A stretch of DNA of 64,000 nt from Pseudomonas sp. p1(2021b) (lineage in GTDB: Bacteria > Pseudomonadota > Gammaproteobacteria > Pseudomonadales > Pseudomonadaceae): contig NZ_CP083746.1 in the NCBI RefSeq assembly GCF_020151015.1, positions 2,757,001 through 2,821,000 of the forward strand. Reading direction: 5' to 3'. The notes below the pieces were generated by a model. That model saw only the letters and a program-made list of their open reading frames with translations, had not been told where the DNA came from and made no database searches. A program made the translations under genes and the position numbers. This document shows positions 32,430 through 40,840 of the stretch, in pieces (position 1 is the first letter of the stretch; each line of letters opens with the position of its first letter).

Positions 32430-32855
32430 TCAATAGGTGGAGAGTCTCAGAAGAAGCAGTTCATAAATCCCATTTGCGATATCTACTAAATCCATTTCAC
32501 CGTTGATGGTCTTCGGCTGGGCACTCTCAACGGTGACAACTACTTTTTCCTGGCAGTATTCAAATTGCACGTCGAACGGCAGTGAGACTGCCGGGGCTTC
32601 AGATGAGGCCCTCAACGCAATGGCGCCGCGTGCGCGCAGGACATCCTTCAGCTCTAGCAAAGCCAGCCTAGGGTAAAGCTCCCCACCATGTGGCGAGTTC
32701 CAAAGTACGACCTCTGAGGCTTGATCATTGATTCCCAGGCGCGCCAGCAGGGCAGTACGGATTCCATTGAGGGCGTCGCGTGTCAAGAAACGCCTTTGAA
32801 TTGTTGCTTGATGATTGCGCTCATATGCTTCCTGCAATTCACGATAGCCTGACAC
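32430..32855 (-). CDS. Moron between the MuF-like gene and the scaffold
   Basis: A 141-residue protein of unknown family (MSGYRELQEAYERNHQATIQ) with a helical N-terminus and a beta-rich C-terminal half (VQFEYCQEKVVVTVESAQPK). It has its own terminator, and its codon use looks less GC-biased than the flanking head genes. It separates two head genes that are normally adjacent. Confidence 0.65.
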   Translation of the reverse strand: MSGYRELQEAYERNHQATIQRRFLTRDALNGIRTALLARLGINDQASEVVLWNSPHGGELYPRLALLELKDVLRARGAIALRASSEAPAVSLPFDVQFEYCQEKVVVTVESAQPKTINGEMDLVDIANGIYELLLLRLSTY

Positions 32856-32889
32856 CTAGTATTCCTCGGAGTTGGGTGAGGCTTGGAAT

Positions 32890-33984
32890 TTATAGGTTCG
32901 CCCGCGCAAAGGCTAGAGGCTCCAGCTCCTTGAGCTGGTCCAGCGTCAGCGGCTTGAAGTTCTTGTCCAACTGCAAGGCGGCGAAGCGCTCAGCCGTCAG
33001 GCCGCCATCGCGGAACAGCTTGCCGCGCACCGGCCCCAGCGCTGCATCTTGAAACGCCGCTGGCTGCGTCTTGAGCCACTGGTAGTAGCTGAGGCTTGCC
33101 GAGACCTGCCCGCCGCCATCCGCGCCAACGGAAGCCCTCGTGGCACCTTGCCCGAACAGCGCCGACAACCTTGTGATCGGCGTGATGGTGGTTCGGCAGT
33201 GAATGTGGAACGGGGGCACAGGCCCCTTCCCCATCTCGTACTCGCGGCCATCCAGGCTCCGGCACTGCACACTGGTCTTACGATCCAGAGTGGCGACGAT
33301 CCGATACCCAGGAACTACCCCGGCGTTCGCCTTCAGTGTTTCCATGCGCGCCGTGGTGGCTACATGCTGGACTGCGGTCTGGACGACGGCCCGGGCGCTA
33401 CGGTTTGTGGCCGCCAGCACGCCGTCCGTGAAGTTCTGCGCAGCGGTGCCGCGTATGGCCTGGGTGATCTCGGCATTGGTCTGGCCCTGCACGACACCCA
33501 TCCGGATGGCGTTGGTTACCCTGTCCGCCTCCGTGCGCGTCCACCCGCTCAGGAAGGGCTTGAGCAGCTTGCCGCCGTCGATCCCGGCTACCTGCAGGGG
33601 CTGCGTGTTGATCGCGGCCCGAATCAGGGAGTCCGCCGGCATCACCGCGTCGATCAGCAGTGCTTTCGCCAGGCTGCGCCCCTCGAATGCAGCTTCGTAC
33701 TGCGCGATGTCCACCAGGTCGGACTGCATCCGGTCGCTGAACGCCTTGTAGATCTCCAACAGCTTGCCGCCCACCCTCCCGAGAAACTCCTCAAGCCGGC
33801 TGCGGCTGTAGGTGGTCAGCTCCTTGCGAGTGAGCTGGTCACGGACATGCGTGTCAGCCCGGCGCAGGTAGGTTTCGAACTTCCTGACCTCGCCGGCTTT
33901 GAGCCGCTCAAGCAGTACCGAGTGGCGCCCCACCTGCTCCAGCAGCTTCTCGTCCGCCGTCTGCTCCGGTTTCTTCGCCATCAT
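32890..33984 (-). CDS. Minor head protein, SPP1 gp7/Mu F type
   Basis: A 364-residue protein. Residues ~180-280 contain the head morphogenesis domain: ATNRSARAVVQTAVQHVATTARMETL, then VATLDRKTSVQCRSLDGREY and PPFHIHCRTTITPI, with the Cys/His pattern of the gp7 family. It begins 77 bases inside the portal gene, implying translational coupling. In SPP1 gp7 associates with the portal and ejects with DNA. Confidence 0.9.
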   Translation of the reverse strand: MMAKKPEQTADEKLLEQVGRHSVLLERLKAGEVRKFETYLRRADTHVRDQLTRKELTTYSRSRLEEFLGRVGGKLLEIYKAFSDRMQSDLVDIAQYEAAFEGRSLAKALLIDAVMPADSLIRAAINTQPLQVAGIDGGKLLKPFLSGWTRTEADRVTNAIRMGVVQGQTNAEITQAIRGTAAQNFTDGVLAATNRSARAVVQTAVQHVATTARMETLKANAGVVPGYRIVATLDRKTSVQCRSLDGREYEMGKGPVPPFHIHCRTTITPITRLSALFGQGATRASVGADGGGQVSASLSYYQWLKTQPAAFQDAALGPVRGKLFRDGGLTAERFAALQLDKNFKPLTLDQLKELEPLAFARANL

Positions 33985-35359
33985 CTATGTCCAGGTCAAT
34001 GCCGGCCTTGTCTCGGTCTTCGCCGATCAGTTCGGCCTCTTCTTCGTAGGGGCGTTCGGGCAGCTTTCCAGTGGTCAGGTACTGCCAGTAGGTCTCGGCG
34101 CTGATGGTGCCGGCCATCACGCTCTTCTGCAGCTCGGCCAGCACTTGGGCATTGACCTCGGGGATCACGAACTCAGGCTTAACCGTGAAGACAACCTCAT
34201 CGGGATTGAAGCCGGTCCACTCTGCGGCGTACCGCAGGGCCTGCTCGATGGCCTCTGCAGCGGTGATGACGATGCTGTGCAACGTGGCATGCTGGTCGTT
34301 CTGGCGGGTCTTTCGAGCCTCTCCCGACTCAGTGCCTGAAACGTCCATGACCTTGGCGCCAGCCTCGAGGGCCGCGTTCTTCTGGTCTTCCATCGCCGTA
34401 CGGACCGCCTCAATGCCGGCGCCCTGGAACTCCAGATAGCCACACGACCCGCTTGGCCCCAGGTCCCAGGCCGCAGATGGGCCGGTGACGCTGAGCTCCA
34501 CGCTCTCATCCAGGCCGGACACCCACGGCTGCGGGTGGCTGGTCTGGTGCAGCGCGGTGAAGTAGTCGGCGCTGAGCTGGTACGACTTCAGCGCGGCCCG
34601 CGCCATGGTCAGCAACGGGATCTCGTCTACGTCCGGCGAGTTGTCGGTCGAGCCGCAGTAGATGACCGGGATGTAATCCAAACCCCGCACCAGGTTGTTG
34701 CTGCCGTCGACGGTGCCCAACGGGCGGTCGTCCTCGATCAGCTCGCCGGCCTCGTTGCGCACGCCAGTGCGGCACACCGCGCCGTCCATATAGAACTCGC
34801 GATAGACCGTCTCGCACTCGTGGCTGTAGCGATCCTGCTCCTTACGCCGGAACTCACGGAATACGGAAAGCACCAAATCCTGCCGACCGCCTTGGTCGGC
34901 AGTATCCCAGTTGATGGCGTTGCGCACCGCGTAGGTGGCGAAGTACGGCTGCCCCTTGTCGTCGATGTTGACCACCAATGGCACGCGGCCGTGGGAAATG
35001 GCCTGGCGCACGATCCGCAGGAACAGCTGGGTCAAGCCGAAGCCATCGGCCGTAGCGTTGTCCTCCAGCGCCTTCAGCCCCGAGGGTAGCTTCACCTCGG
35101 GGATCAGCCTAGAGACCAGGCCCATCATCGAGCGCAGCGAATCCCGCACCCAGTGCTCGTACTGGGCTCGGGCGGTGTAGTTCTGGTAGAGGTAGGCATT
35201 GCCGGCGCCGTCCAGCTTTTCCGCCTCGACCATACCGCTTGGCTTGGGCAGGTTTCGCGGGTTGCGCTTGATGGCTCCCTCGCCCTCCAAAGCGTCGTCC
35301 ATCATCCGCCACTCTTCGATGTGAGCGTCGTAGTCTGGGTGGGTTGATTGAACAGGCAT
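33908..35359 (-). CDS. Portal protein
   Basis: A 483-residue portal of the DUF4055-like family. It has MLYQNYTARAQYEHWVRDSL-like N-terminal content (actual NAYLYQNYTARAQYEHWV), then SHGRVPLVVNIDDKG and SHPQPWVSGLDE, a helical EARKTRQNDQHATLHSIVITAAEAIEQALR stem, and an acidic C-terminus. It forms the dodecameric ring for packaging. It is adjacent to the terminase, with one base of overlap. Confidence 0.92.
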   Translation of the reverse strand: MPVQSTHPDYDAHIEEWRMMDDALEGEGAIKRNPRNLPKPSGMVEAEKLDGAGNAYLYQNYTARAQYEHWVRDSLRSMMGLVSRLIPEVKLPSGLKALEDNATADGFGLTQLFLRIVRQAISHGRVPLVVNIDDKGQPYFATYAVRNAINWDTADQGGRQDLVLSVFREFRRKEQDRYSHECETVYREFYMDGAVCRTGVRNEAGELIEDDRPLGTVDGSNNLVRGLDYIPVIYCGSTDNSPDVDEIPLLTMARAALKSYQLSADYFTALHQTSHPQPWVSGLDESVELSVTGPSAAWDLGPSGSCGYLEFQGAGIEAVRTAMEDQKNAALEAGAKVMDVSGTESGEARKTRQNDQHATLHSIVITAAEAIEQALRYAAEWTGFNPDEVVFTVKPEFVIPEVNAQVLAELQKSVMAGTISAETYWQYLTTGKLPERPYEEEAELIGEDRDKAGIDLDIDDGEETGADGGREAAGAGGAPLGTA

Positions 35360-36849
35360 TACGCCAAACCTCCGATACGGCGGACACCGCCTGTGCGTTT
35401 ACGTCGCGCCATGGCAACGGCGAAATAGCGGAACCCATCAGCCGGGTGCGAGGACCAGTCGTGAAGCGGTTTGTCCTTCCAGCACCCACGCTTGTCGTCC
35501 CATTCCTTGCGGTAGCTCTCCAGAGCGGTAATACCCTCGCTGCACTTCGCCTCGTCGAACGCGCAGTTCGGCAGGATTTCCCGCGCCTGCTCAATGCCTT
35601 CGTCCACGCCGAGCTTCGGGACCACCTGGAAGGTCATGCGGTACTTCTCACCGTCGATCTCGTAGCCCTCTCGCGCGAGTTCTCGCCGAGTCTTGCCGTC
35701 GCTACCAAATTCCCGGTTGTCGATGTCGTGGGGCCCCCAATGCTCGCCGTAGGTGTATCCGCGATCTTTAAGCACCTTCATGTAATGCCGCAGGCCTTCA
35801 CCGCTGTTCTGGTAGAAGTCGACGACGTGGTATTCCTCGCCGACGATCCGGACGAACCAGATGGCCGTGGAGTCGCCCACGCCGATGTCCCAGAACGTGT
35901 GCACCGGCAGGTGACTGTTGTCTGGTAGCTTGCCGATACGCTGGGCGGCGTAGAGCTTGGTGAACTGCTTGGCGTAGTAGGCGCCCTCGATTGTCTGCTG
36001 GAATGCTTCGGCAGGTATCGATGGGTACTCACGCTTCATATCGTCGCCAAGGGTCTTTTCCTTGGCGGCGTACCAGGCGCGCTGGCCTGGGTTGGTGACG
36101 ATGCCGTGCTTGGCGGTCAGGTCGTCGAAGTACTTGGTCAGACGGTCTGGGATGACAACGCCGGTCGGGCCCAGCCAGTACAGCGGATTCCGCCACCAGC
36201 TGAAGAAAAAGAACTTCCAGTCCAGCAAGCCCAAGGGCACACCGGCGAGCTGCTGCTTCTCGGCAGACTGGCTGTAGTCGAAGAAATACCCGGCCCGGCC
36301 TTCTGCGGTCGATTCAATAGTGACGAAGCACTCAGCGGCCACCGCCTCGAACGCGCCGGTGACAATCTCCCGCGCCTTGTGCGGGAACTTGGCACAGATC
36401 TTCCCGAACTCGGAAACGTGCAGGTAGCGCAGCGTGCCGCCCCGAAAGGAGGTGGACACGTACAGCGACCCGCCCTTGCTGAACACCAGCTCCCCCGCGG
36501 CGTCGTTGCGCGCCGGGTTGGCCGCCTTGATCTCCTTGGGCAGGTGATCGTAGGCGTACTTCACTTTCTCCCGGAACAGGCGCTTGGCGTCGTTCAGGGT
36601 GTGGGCGATCAGGGCGCACTTGGCCGCTTCAAACAGCGCGGCATCCAACTGGACGATGCAAACCAGTGTGGTGAAGCCCAACTGCCGCGCCTTGAGGATG
36701 ATGTTGCGGGTGTGCATCCCCTGGAAGTAATCGACCTGCTCCTGCGTCATGCGGAAGCGGACCTTCTTGCCCTGCTTGTCCGTGATGAAGTACAGGTTGT
36801 TCAGCCGCCAGAACCGGTCCCGGAGCAGTTTCAGGTGCTCGGGCTTCAT
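35359..36849 (-). CDS. Terminase large subunit
   Basis: A 496-residue packaging motor. The ATPase half has a deviant Walker A (LKARQLGFTTL near residues 50-60), as common in terminases, and a coupling region with FVTIESTAEGRAGYF. The nuclease half begins with HTFWDIGVGDSTAIWFV (RNase H-like first Asp) and later has SDGKTRRELA and DKRGCWKDKPLHDWSSHPADGFRY, with the final metal-binding Asp. It follows the small subunit by two bases. Confidence 0.95.
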   Translation of the reverse strand: MKPEHLKLLRDRFWRLNNLYFITDKQGKKVRFRMTQEQVDYFQGMHTRNIILKARQLGFTTLVCIVQLDAALFEAAKCALIAHTLNDAKRLFREKVKYAYDHLPKEIKAANPARNDAAGELVFSKGGSLYVSTSFRGGTLRYLHVSEFGKICAKFPHKAREIVTGAFEAVAAECFVTIESTAEGRAGYFFDYSQSAEKQQLAGVPLGLLDWKFFFFSWWRNPLYWLGPTGVVIPDRLTKYFDDLTAKHGIVTNPGQRAWYAAKEKTLGDDMKREYPSIPAEAFQQTIEGAYYAKQFTKLYAAQRIGKLPDNSHLPVHTFWDIGVGDSTAIWFVRIVGEEYHVVDFYQNSGEGLRHYMKVLKDRGYTYGEHWGPHDIDNREFGSDGKTRRELAREGYEIDGEKYRMTFQVVPKLGVDEGIEQAREILPNCAFDEAKCSEGITALESYRKEWDDKRGCWKDKPLHDWSSHPADGFRYFAVAMARRKRTGGVRRIGGLA

Positions 36850-36851
36850 GG

Positions 36852-37370
36852 TCAGGCGTCCTTCGATAGCTCATCCATCATGGCGGCCAGCTCGTCGACC
36901 GTGCGATTGCCTTCCTCACTGTCCAGGCCGTATGCCTGCCGCTCGCCCTTGATGACCTTGAGCTGGGCATCTACGCCAGCGTTCAGCGCACGGGAGAAGT
37001 CCCCCAGGTTTTCTTCGTTGACGTCCATCTCGGCCAGGGCCACCGAAAGCTTGTCGGCGATCGAGCGCCAGTTGGCCAAACCGGTTCGATGAGCCAGCAC
37101 CACGGAGGCAGCCTGGTTAGACGCCTCCTCGATGATTTCCGCATCGGTACGAGGCTGCGTACTGGGCGTGCGTACCGCGCTGCGTACCAGCTTGTCGCGA
37201 GCCGCCGTCTTGACTTGACTGGCGAGGTCGCGCGTCCAGCCTTCCTTCTTGGCTCGCTTGCGTACTGCGCCTTCAGTGACGCCGTTGTTCTCGGCTATTG
37301 CTCGAACCGAAAGCGACCCGGCCCGGTAGGCTCGTTCGATCGCCTCCCAGTCGGGTTGCTTGGTACTCAT
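36852..37370 (-). CDS. Terminase small subunit
   Basis: A 172-residue protein with an N-terminal helix-turn-helix (WEAIERAYRAGSLSVRAIAENNGVTEGAVRKRAKKEGW, ~8-46) and an oligomerising helical C-terminus. It recognises packaging sites for the large subunit. The gene order small-large-portal is standard. Confidence 0.9.
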   Translation of the reverse strand: MSTKQPDWEAIERAYRAGSLSVRAIAENNGVTEGAVRKRAKKEGWTRDLASQVKTAARDKLVRSAVRTPSTQPRTDAEIIEEASNQAASVVLAHRTGLANWRSIADKLSVALAEMDVNEENLGDFSRALNAGVDAQLKVIKGERQAYGLDSEEGNRTVDELAAMMDELSKDA

Positions 37371-37379
37371 GTCGAATCC

Positions 37380-37814
37380 TTATTGATCTCGGTCGATACG
37401 AAGCGTGCGGACCTTGCCACCAGTGCTTGTATCGCGCCTTGCCGCCATCTCGACGGCCTTCTCGGCAGATGCGCCCATGTCCATCGCAGCGAATGCGTAT
37501 GGCGTACCGCTGCCAATGGCGTACGGCCGGTCTGCCTTGAGTGGCGACTTCCACAGGCCGGTATCGTCGTCTACGGCAACCATCATCAGATTGCCGTCGT
37601 GAAGGACGATTGCAGAAGCGTCGACCTTCCCCGATGGGGATGTGCCGAAATAGGCCCCCACCAGAGCGTCATAGTCACAGACGGCGCCTGTCAGGAAGAA
37701 CTTCACGCCATCGCGCTCAATGCACTTGTCGCAATCATCGTCGGTGATGAGGTCGCCTCGGGTGACTCGGGAGTCGTAGGCGATTACGCCGTCCTTGTAG
37801 GCGATGGTGGTCAT
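37380..37814 (-). CDS. Proteasome-like Ntn hydrolase of phage type
   Basis: A 144-residue protein starting MTTIAYKDGVIAYDSRVT, the pattern of proteasome beta/HslV subunits, where removal of Met would expose Thr2 as nucleophile. Further core elements are DDCDKCIERDGVKFFLTGAVCDYDALV, the SAIVLHD strand and YAIGSGTPYAFAAMDMGA, matching the HslV-like GSG/A helix. Such genes occur in Pseudomonas phages next to terminases, and their substrate is unknown. ATGA overlap with the small membrane gene upstream. Confidence 0.8.
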   Translation of the reverse strand: MTTIAYKDGVIAYDSRVTRGDLITDDDCDKCIERDGVKFFLTGAVCDYDALVGAYFGTSPSGKVDASAIVLHDGNLMMVAVDDDTGLWKSPLKADRPYAIGSGTPYAFAAMDMGASAEKAVEMAARRDTSTGGKVRTLRIDRDQ

Positions 37815-37975
37815 TCAGGGTGAACCTCGATCTCGATGCCGCGGCCCACCCAGTAGCTGACACGCTCCAGGCATGGCTCACGACGGGTCAGCTGTGCCAG
37901 GGCCAGAACACCGGCCAAGTAGTATGTCAGCCACCACCGCTGGCGGCAGACGACATGAGCAGTTACCGAAGCCAT
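37811..37975 (-). CDS. Small membrane protein upstream of the Ntn hydrolase
   Basis: A 54-residue protein (MASVTAHVVCRQRWWLTYYL) with one transmembrane helix (about 14-31) and a charged C-terminus. Its TGA overlaps the ATG of the Ntn hydrolase as ATGA, and GAGG lies upstream of its start. Tight coupling supports that it is real. It may be a third lysis or packaging-region membrane protein. Confidence 0.6.
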   Translation of the reverse strand: MASVTAHVVCRQRWWLTYYLAGVLALAQLTRREPCLERVSYWVGRGIEIEVHPE

Positions 37976-38025
37976 TGGCCATTCCTCGCGCCTCGAAACG
38001 GCGAATCTCGAATTTGTGGCGCGGG

Positions 38026-38307
38026 TCAGTCAACGCGCACGATCTTGGCCACGTTCCCCTTGGCCCGACACACCAGAATGGCGGCCAGAAGATAGAACGC
38101 AGTGTTGAACCACGACACATCAGCGAACTCGTCATGGAGCACCATGCGGCCGATGAGGCTGACACACTGCATGCCGGTCACCGCGCAGGCAGCCCAGGCC
38201 ATCAGGGATACGCCCAGCTTGTAGCGGGCATCGGGGTATGGCCGGTAGCGCAAGCCGATCATCACGAAGATGACGGCGCACAGTGCGGCCTGGATAACGG
38301 CAACCAT
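38026..38307 (-). CDS. Putative holin (first)
   Basis: A 93-residue protein with three hydrophobic helices (about 3-20, 30-55 and 64-82) and a basic C-terminus, the layout of class I holins. It lies next to another small membrane protein of holin type at the Q-proximal start of the late operon. It would release the GH19 endolysin through the inner membrane. Confidence 0.75.
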   Translation of the reverse strand: MVAVIQAALCAVIFVMIGLRYRPYPDARYKLGVSLMAWAACAVTGMQCVSLIGRMVLHDEFADVSWFNTAFYLLAAILVCRAKGNVAKIVRVD

Positions 38308-38682
38308 TCAACCCTCCTTCCTGGCTCGCAGGCGGAAGACCCATTGCAGCCACCGGGGCATCTGCCCGGTCTGCATCCACTCCAGCAAGCCAGAGAACGT
38401 GACGACGCAGAGCACGCCGCACACGAAGGCGCTGAAGCCTGCGGTTTGCGTCCAGGCCCTGCCCAGCATCTCAGCAGCACCAAGGTAGCCACCGATCCAG
38501 CCGGCCAGCAGGTAGCCGATGCGGCGAAGCATGCCGATGTCCTTGGCGTACACGACGTAGAAGAAAGCCCCGCCGAACGCGCCCACCAGGGTGGCTAGGT
38601 CCAGTTCAGGGAAGAAAGCACCCAGGCCGACGCTGGCAAGTACGCCGGTCACTGCAAGGGCGCCGGTACTCGGTTCGGCCAT
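38308..38682 (-). CDS. Putative holin (second, LydA-like)
   Basis: A 124-residue protein (MAEPSTGALAVTGVLASVGLGAFFP) with several hydrophobic segments (about 8-25, 30-48, 55-73 and 80-100) and a strongly basic tail, resembling the LydA/holin 3 family. The ATG at 38682 has GGAG ten bases upstream and is preferred over the one at 38694. Adjacent to the other holin with no gap; one may be the antiholin. Confidence 0.75.
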   Translation of the reverse strand: MAEPSTGALAVTGVLASVGLGAFFPELDLATLVGAFGGAFFYVVYAKDIGMLRRIGYLLAGWIGGYLGAAEMLGRAWTQTAGFSAFVCGVLCVVTFSGLLEWMQTGQMPRWLQWVFRLRARKEG

Positions 38683-38696
38683 AGGGTGCTCCATAG

Positions 38697-38722
38697 AAAA
38701 AAGAAACCCGCACTCGGCGGGC
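38697..38722 (-). terminator. Terminator before the holin genes
   Basis: GCCCGC and GCGGG arms followed by a T-rich tract (TTTCTTTTTT) on the minus strand, just after the gene at 38728-39318 and 15 bases before the holin start. Confidence 0.75.
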
Positions 38723-38727
38723 TGTAT

Positions 38728-39318
38728 TCAGTAGCGATGCAGGATACCGCCCGGTTTCAACTCCTCTCGGAGCAAGCGGCGAACGTCTTCTTCCAGGCTG
38801 GGCCCGAGCTTAAGGCCGCTGGCACCCTTGATGGTCGCGTTGCTGATACCTTTCATTTCTTCGTCGCTGGGCACGTCAGCGGCCAAGGTGACTTTCACGG
38901 TGCCGGCAGAAAGCTTGCATTCGTAGGACCCGATACGCTTAGCCAGCGCCAGATCGGCCTCGGCGCGGGAAACCACTTCCTCCATGGCTTGTCGGGCTGG
39001 CTTCTCGCCCGTGACGTAGCCGCTGTGGTCGCTCTGGCCGGTTACTCGGCTGGTGAGCATCTCGGTCGCGGTGCTATCCGCCTTATTTCCAGGCGATGCC
39101 ACAGCATGACCCAGTGCAGCAATCGGCGCGCCCTGGGCCGCAACCTGGCCTCCGCATGCGGCGACCCGGCCCTCGCAGGCAGTGACGCGGGATGCAAGCT
39201 CTGAAACGAAAGAGGCTTCTGCTTTGCTCGAGACCATCATCTGCAGAGTGACGCCAAAACTGTGCAGCGCTTCGATGCTGGAGCGCAATGACGCGAGGGT
39301 TTCGTTGGTTTCGGACAT
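38728..39318 (-). CDS. Hypothetical coiled-coil protein with its own terminators
   Basis: A 196-residue protein (MSETNETLASLRSSIEALHS) with GGAG upstream of ATG 39318. Residues ~35-70 have a short repeat style (SRVTACEGRVAACGGQVAAQ) like a trimeric coiled coil, and the C-terminal half is basic and helical. A terminator lies on each side, so it is an insulated moron in the path of late transcription. Function unknown. Confidence 0.6.
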   Translation of the reverse strand: MSETNETLASLRSSIEALHSFGVTLQMMVSSKAEASFVSELASRVTACEGRVAACGGQVAAQGAPIAALGHAVASPGNKADSTATEMLTSRVTGQSDHSGYVTGEKPARQAMEEVVSRAEADLALAKRIGSYECKLSAGTVKVTLAADVPSDEEMKGISNATIKGASGLKLGPSLEEDVRRLLREELKPGGILHRY

Positions 39319-39336
39319 TTGCATGCTCCAGATACG

Positions 39337-39362
39337 AAAAAGCCCCGGCATGTACCGAGGCT
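39337..39362 (-). terminator. Intrinsic terminator upstream of 38728-39318
   Basis: AGCCTCGG, loop TACATG, CCGGGGCT (one mismatch), followed by five T residues in total on the minus strand. Confidence 0.7.
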
Positions 39363-39417
39363 CAGAATGGGTGCGGAGGGCCGGTGCGTACCCGGCTTGC
39401 TGGTCTGGCTCGCTGGG

Positions 39418-39513
39418 TCACGTACCCCAGACTCTCATCGCGTAGTCGATCAGGGAGCGCACGGCTTTGATCGACGCCACTACCGACTTAGCCCAGCTGC
39501 CTGAGCGTGTCAT
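39418..39513 (-). CDS. Possible 31-residue peptide
   Basis: ATG 39513 opens MTRSGSWAKSVVASIKAVRS and ends with DYAMRVWGT, forming an amphipathic helix. The ribosome site is weak (GCGG) and the frame sits between two terminators. It may be a remnant. The interval 39363-39517 holds nothing else I can identify. Confidence 0.35.
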   Translation of the reverse strand: MTRSGSWAKSVVASIKAVRSLIDYAMRVWGT

Positions 39514-39519
39514 CCGCAT

Positions 39520-39542
39520 AAAAAAGCCCGCACAGGGCGGGC
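39520..39542 (-). terminator. Terminator after the lipid A deacylase gene
   Basis: GCCCGC and GCGGGC arms with a five-base loop and six T residues on the minus strand, 20 bases past the stop of the gene at 39562. Confidence 0.85.
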
Positions 39543-39561
39543 AAAGAGGGATCGTGCTTTT

Positions 39562-40071
39562 TTAAATCTGGTGGCTGTAGAACAGCGAGTACGACTCGAT
39601 ACCGTCGTTGGGCTGCTTAATGCCAGCGTTGGAGTAGTGAATCGCTCGGATGCCAACCTTCTGCGTCTCGCCGATCTTCAAGCCCGCACCGATGCGGTCT
39701 TCGAAGTTGAAGGCCGAACCAAAGTCCTGGTCACCTGCGGACGTACCAGAGAAGACCGCCAGGCCGATGCCAGCCTCAACGAATGGCTTCACGTTACCGC
39801 TGCCGAACTCGTAAACGAAAACTGGCGCAAAGGACAGCGAGTGAGCGCCACCGGAAGCATCTCCTGCTTCCCAATAGGTATACCCAGCATCCCAGTAACC
39901 GGTTAGACGGCCAGTACTGGATTCAAACCAGCTTTTGTCCCAGTAAAAGCCAACGCCTGCACGCGCCGTAATGCCGCCTTGACTTGTCGCACCCAGCGCC
40001 CCGGAAAGCTCAGCTGCTCCGGCAGACGCAGCGACAAGGGACAGTGCTGCAGCAGCTAGAACGGTTTTCAT
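39562..40071 (-). CDS. Lipid A 3-O-deacylase (PagL-like) moron
   Basis: A 169-residue outer-membrane protein with a signal peptide (MKTVLAAAALSLVAASAGAA) and a beta-barrel pattern. The C-terminal block HYSNAGIKQPNDGIES holds His145, Ser147 and Glu159, with the same spacing (2 and 12) as the PagL catalytic triad. PagL removes the 3-O-acyl chain of lipid A. In a prophage it would remodel LPS of the lysogen. The gene has a terminator on both sides and lies just after the Q-position gene. Confidence 0.88.
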   Translation of the reverse strand: MKTVLAAAALSLVAASAGAAELSGALGATSQGGITARAGVGFYWDKSWFESSTGRLTGYWDAGYTYWEAGDASGGAHSLSFAPVFVYEFGSGNVKPFVEAGIGLAVFSGTSAGDQDFGSAFNFEDRIGAGLKIGETQKVGIRAIHYSNAGIKQPNDGIESYSLFYSHQI

Positions 40072-40204
40072 AATCACGGTCTTCCATGTTTGTTTAGTTA
40101 GCAACCTATCAGAATCATAGCGCCATCAAAACGTTCCGTGCTACACAAAAAAAATCTGACCTCGCCAGAGGTGGCGTCGGGCCTCTTGAGGGCCTCTTCG
40201 GGCA

Positions 40205-40238
40205 ATAAAAAACCCGGCTCATTGGCCGGGTTTCTTTT
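40205..40238. terminator. Bidirectional terminator downstream of the Q-position gene
   Basis: AAACCCGG and CCGGGTTT arms with A-rich and T-rich flanks, so it works on both strands. It lies between the early-right operon end (40304) and the deacylase gene, where a late antiterminator would act. Confidence 0.85.
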
Positions 40239-40303
40239 CGTCACTCCTCAACACGCGCAGGAATGACAGGATGGGGATATATTCGGCAATGCGGCAAAGG
40301 ATG

Positions 40304-40840
40304 TCAAGCTGCCATCTTCACAAATAGCTCTTCTCGCTCCAGAAGCTCTACGCCAGCGTTTATGGCCTCGCCTACCATTTCCTCCAGGGCCTTGTGGATC
40401 TTGCTCCGCCAGTCACGGCGAGTGCGCTCCGGGGTGCCCTTGTTGTCATCCCACAGGTTCATGTCATAGATGTTCGCCTGCAGGATGGCGGAGGACCGCT
40501 TTCCGTCTGCTCCAGGCTTCTGCGGCTCTGCCCAGGTCAGCACTGCATAGAACTTGAAGTGCTGGTGTGCGTGGGTGGCGATCACCCGGCCCAGCCCCTT
40601 GATGGCATGGCCCCTCTCTGTAGTGTCCAGGGTGTAGCGCGCAATCAGCGCATCCCAGTGCCGCGGCAGCAGGCGCTTGTGAAGCAGGCTGCGATACTCG
40701 CAGTCCATCTCGAAGCGCTCCTGGCGACTCAACCCGCCGTAGCCTGCGCATCCCTGGTCAGCGTCGACCCAGGCCGCCGAAGCGGTTTTCCCTTCCGATC
40801 CAGCCAGCAGGATGCGGATCAACACGGAAGTCTTGTTCAT
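40304..40840 (-). CDS. Q-position protein, possible late regulator
   Basis: A 178-residue protein (MNKTSVLIRILLAGSEG) with helical basic segments (SRQERFEMDCEYRSLLHKRLLPRHWDALIARYT). It is the last gene of the early-right operon, after NinG and right before strong terminators and the late genes, exactly where lambda Q lies. Function as a late antiterminator is inferred from position only. Two Cys residues lie apart, with no clear zinc motif. Confidence 0.5.
   Translation of the reverse strand: MNKTSVLIRILLAGSEGKTASAAWVDADQGCAGYGGLSRQERFEMDCEYRSLLHKRLLPRHWDALIARYTLDTTERGHAIKGLGRVIATHAHQHFKFYAVLTWAEPQKPGADGKRSSAILQANIYDMNLWDDNKGTPERTRRDWRSKIHKALEEMVGEAINAGVELLEREELFVKMAA

Noticed and set aside
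30575..32506. Long open frame (643 codons) on the plus strand opposite capsid and scaffold genes
   Set aside because: It is the antisense shadow of two certain genes in GC-rich DNA, with no ribosome site or recognisable domain.
39360..39440. Possible tRNA in the gap between terminators
   Set aside because: No T-arm GGTTC-type sequence or acceptor stem could be drawn on either strand.
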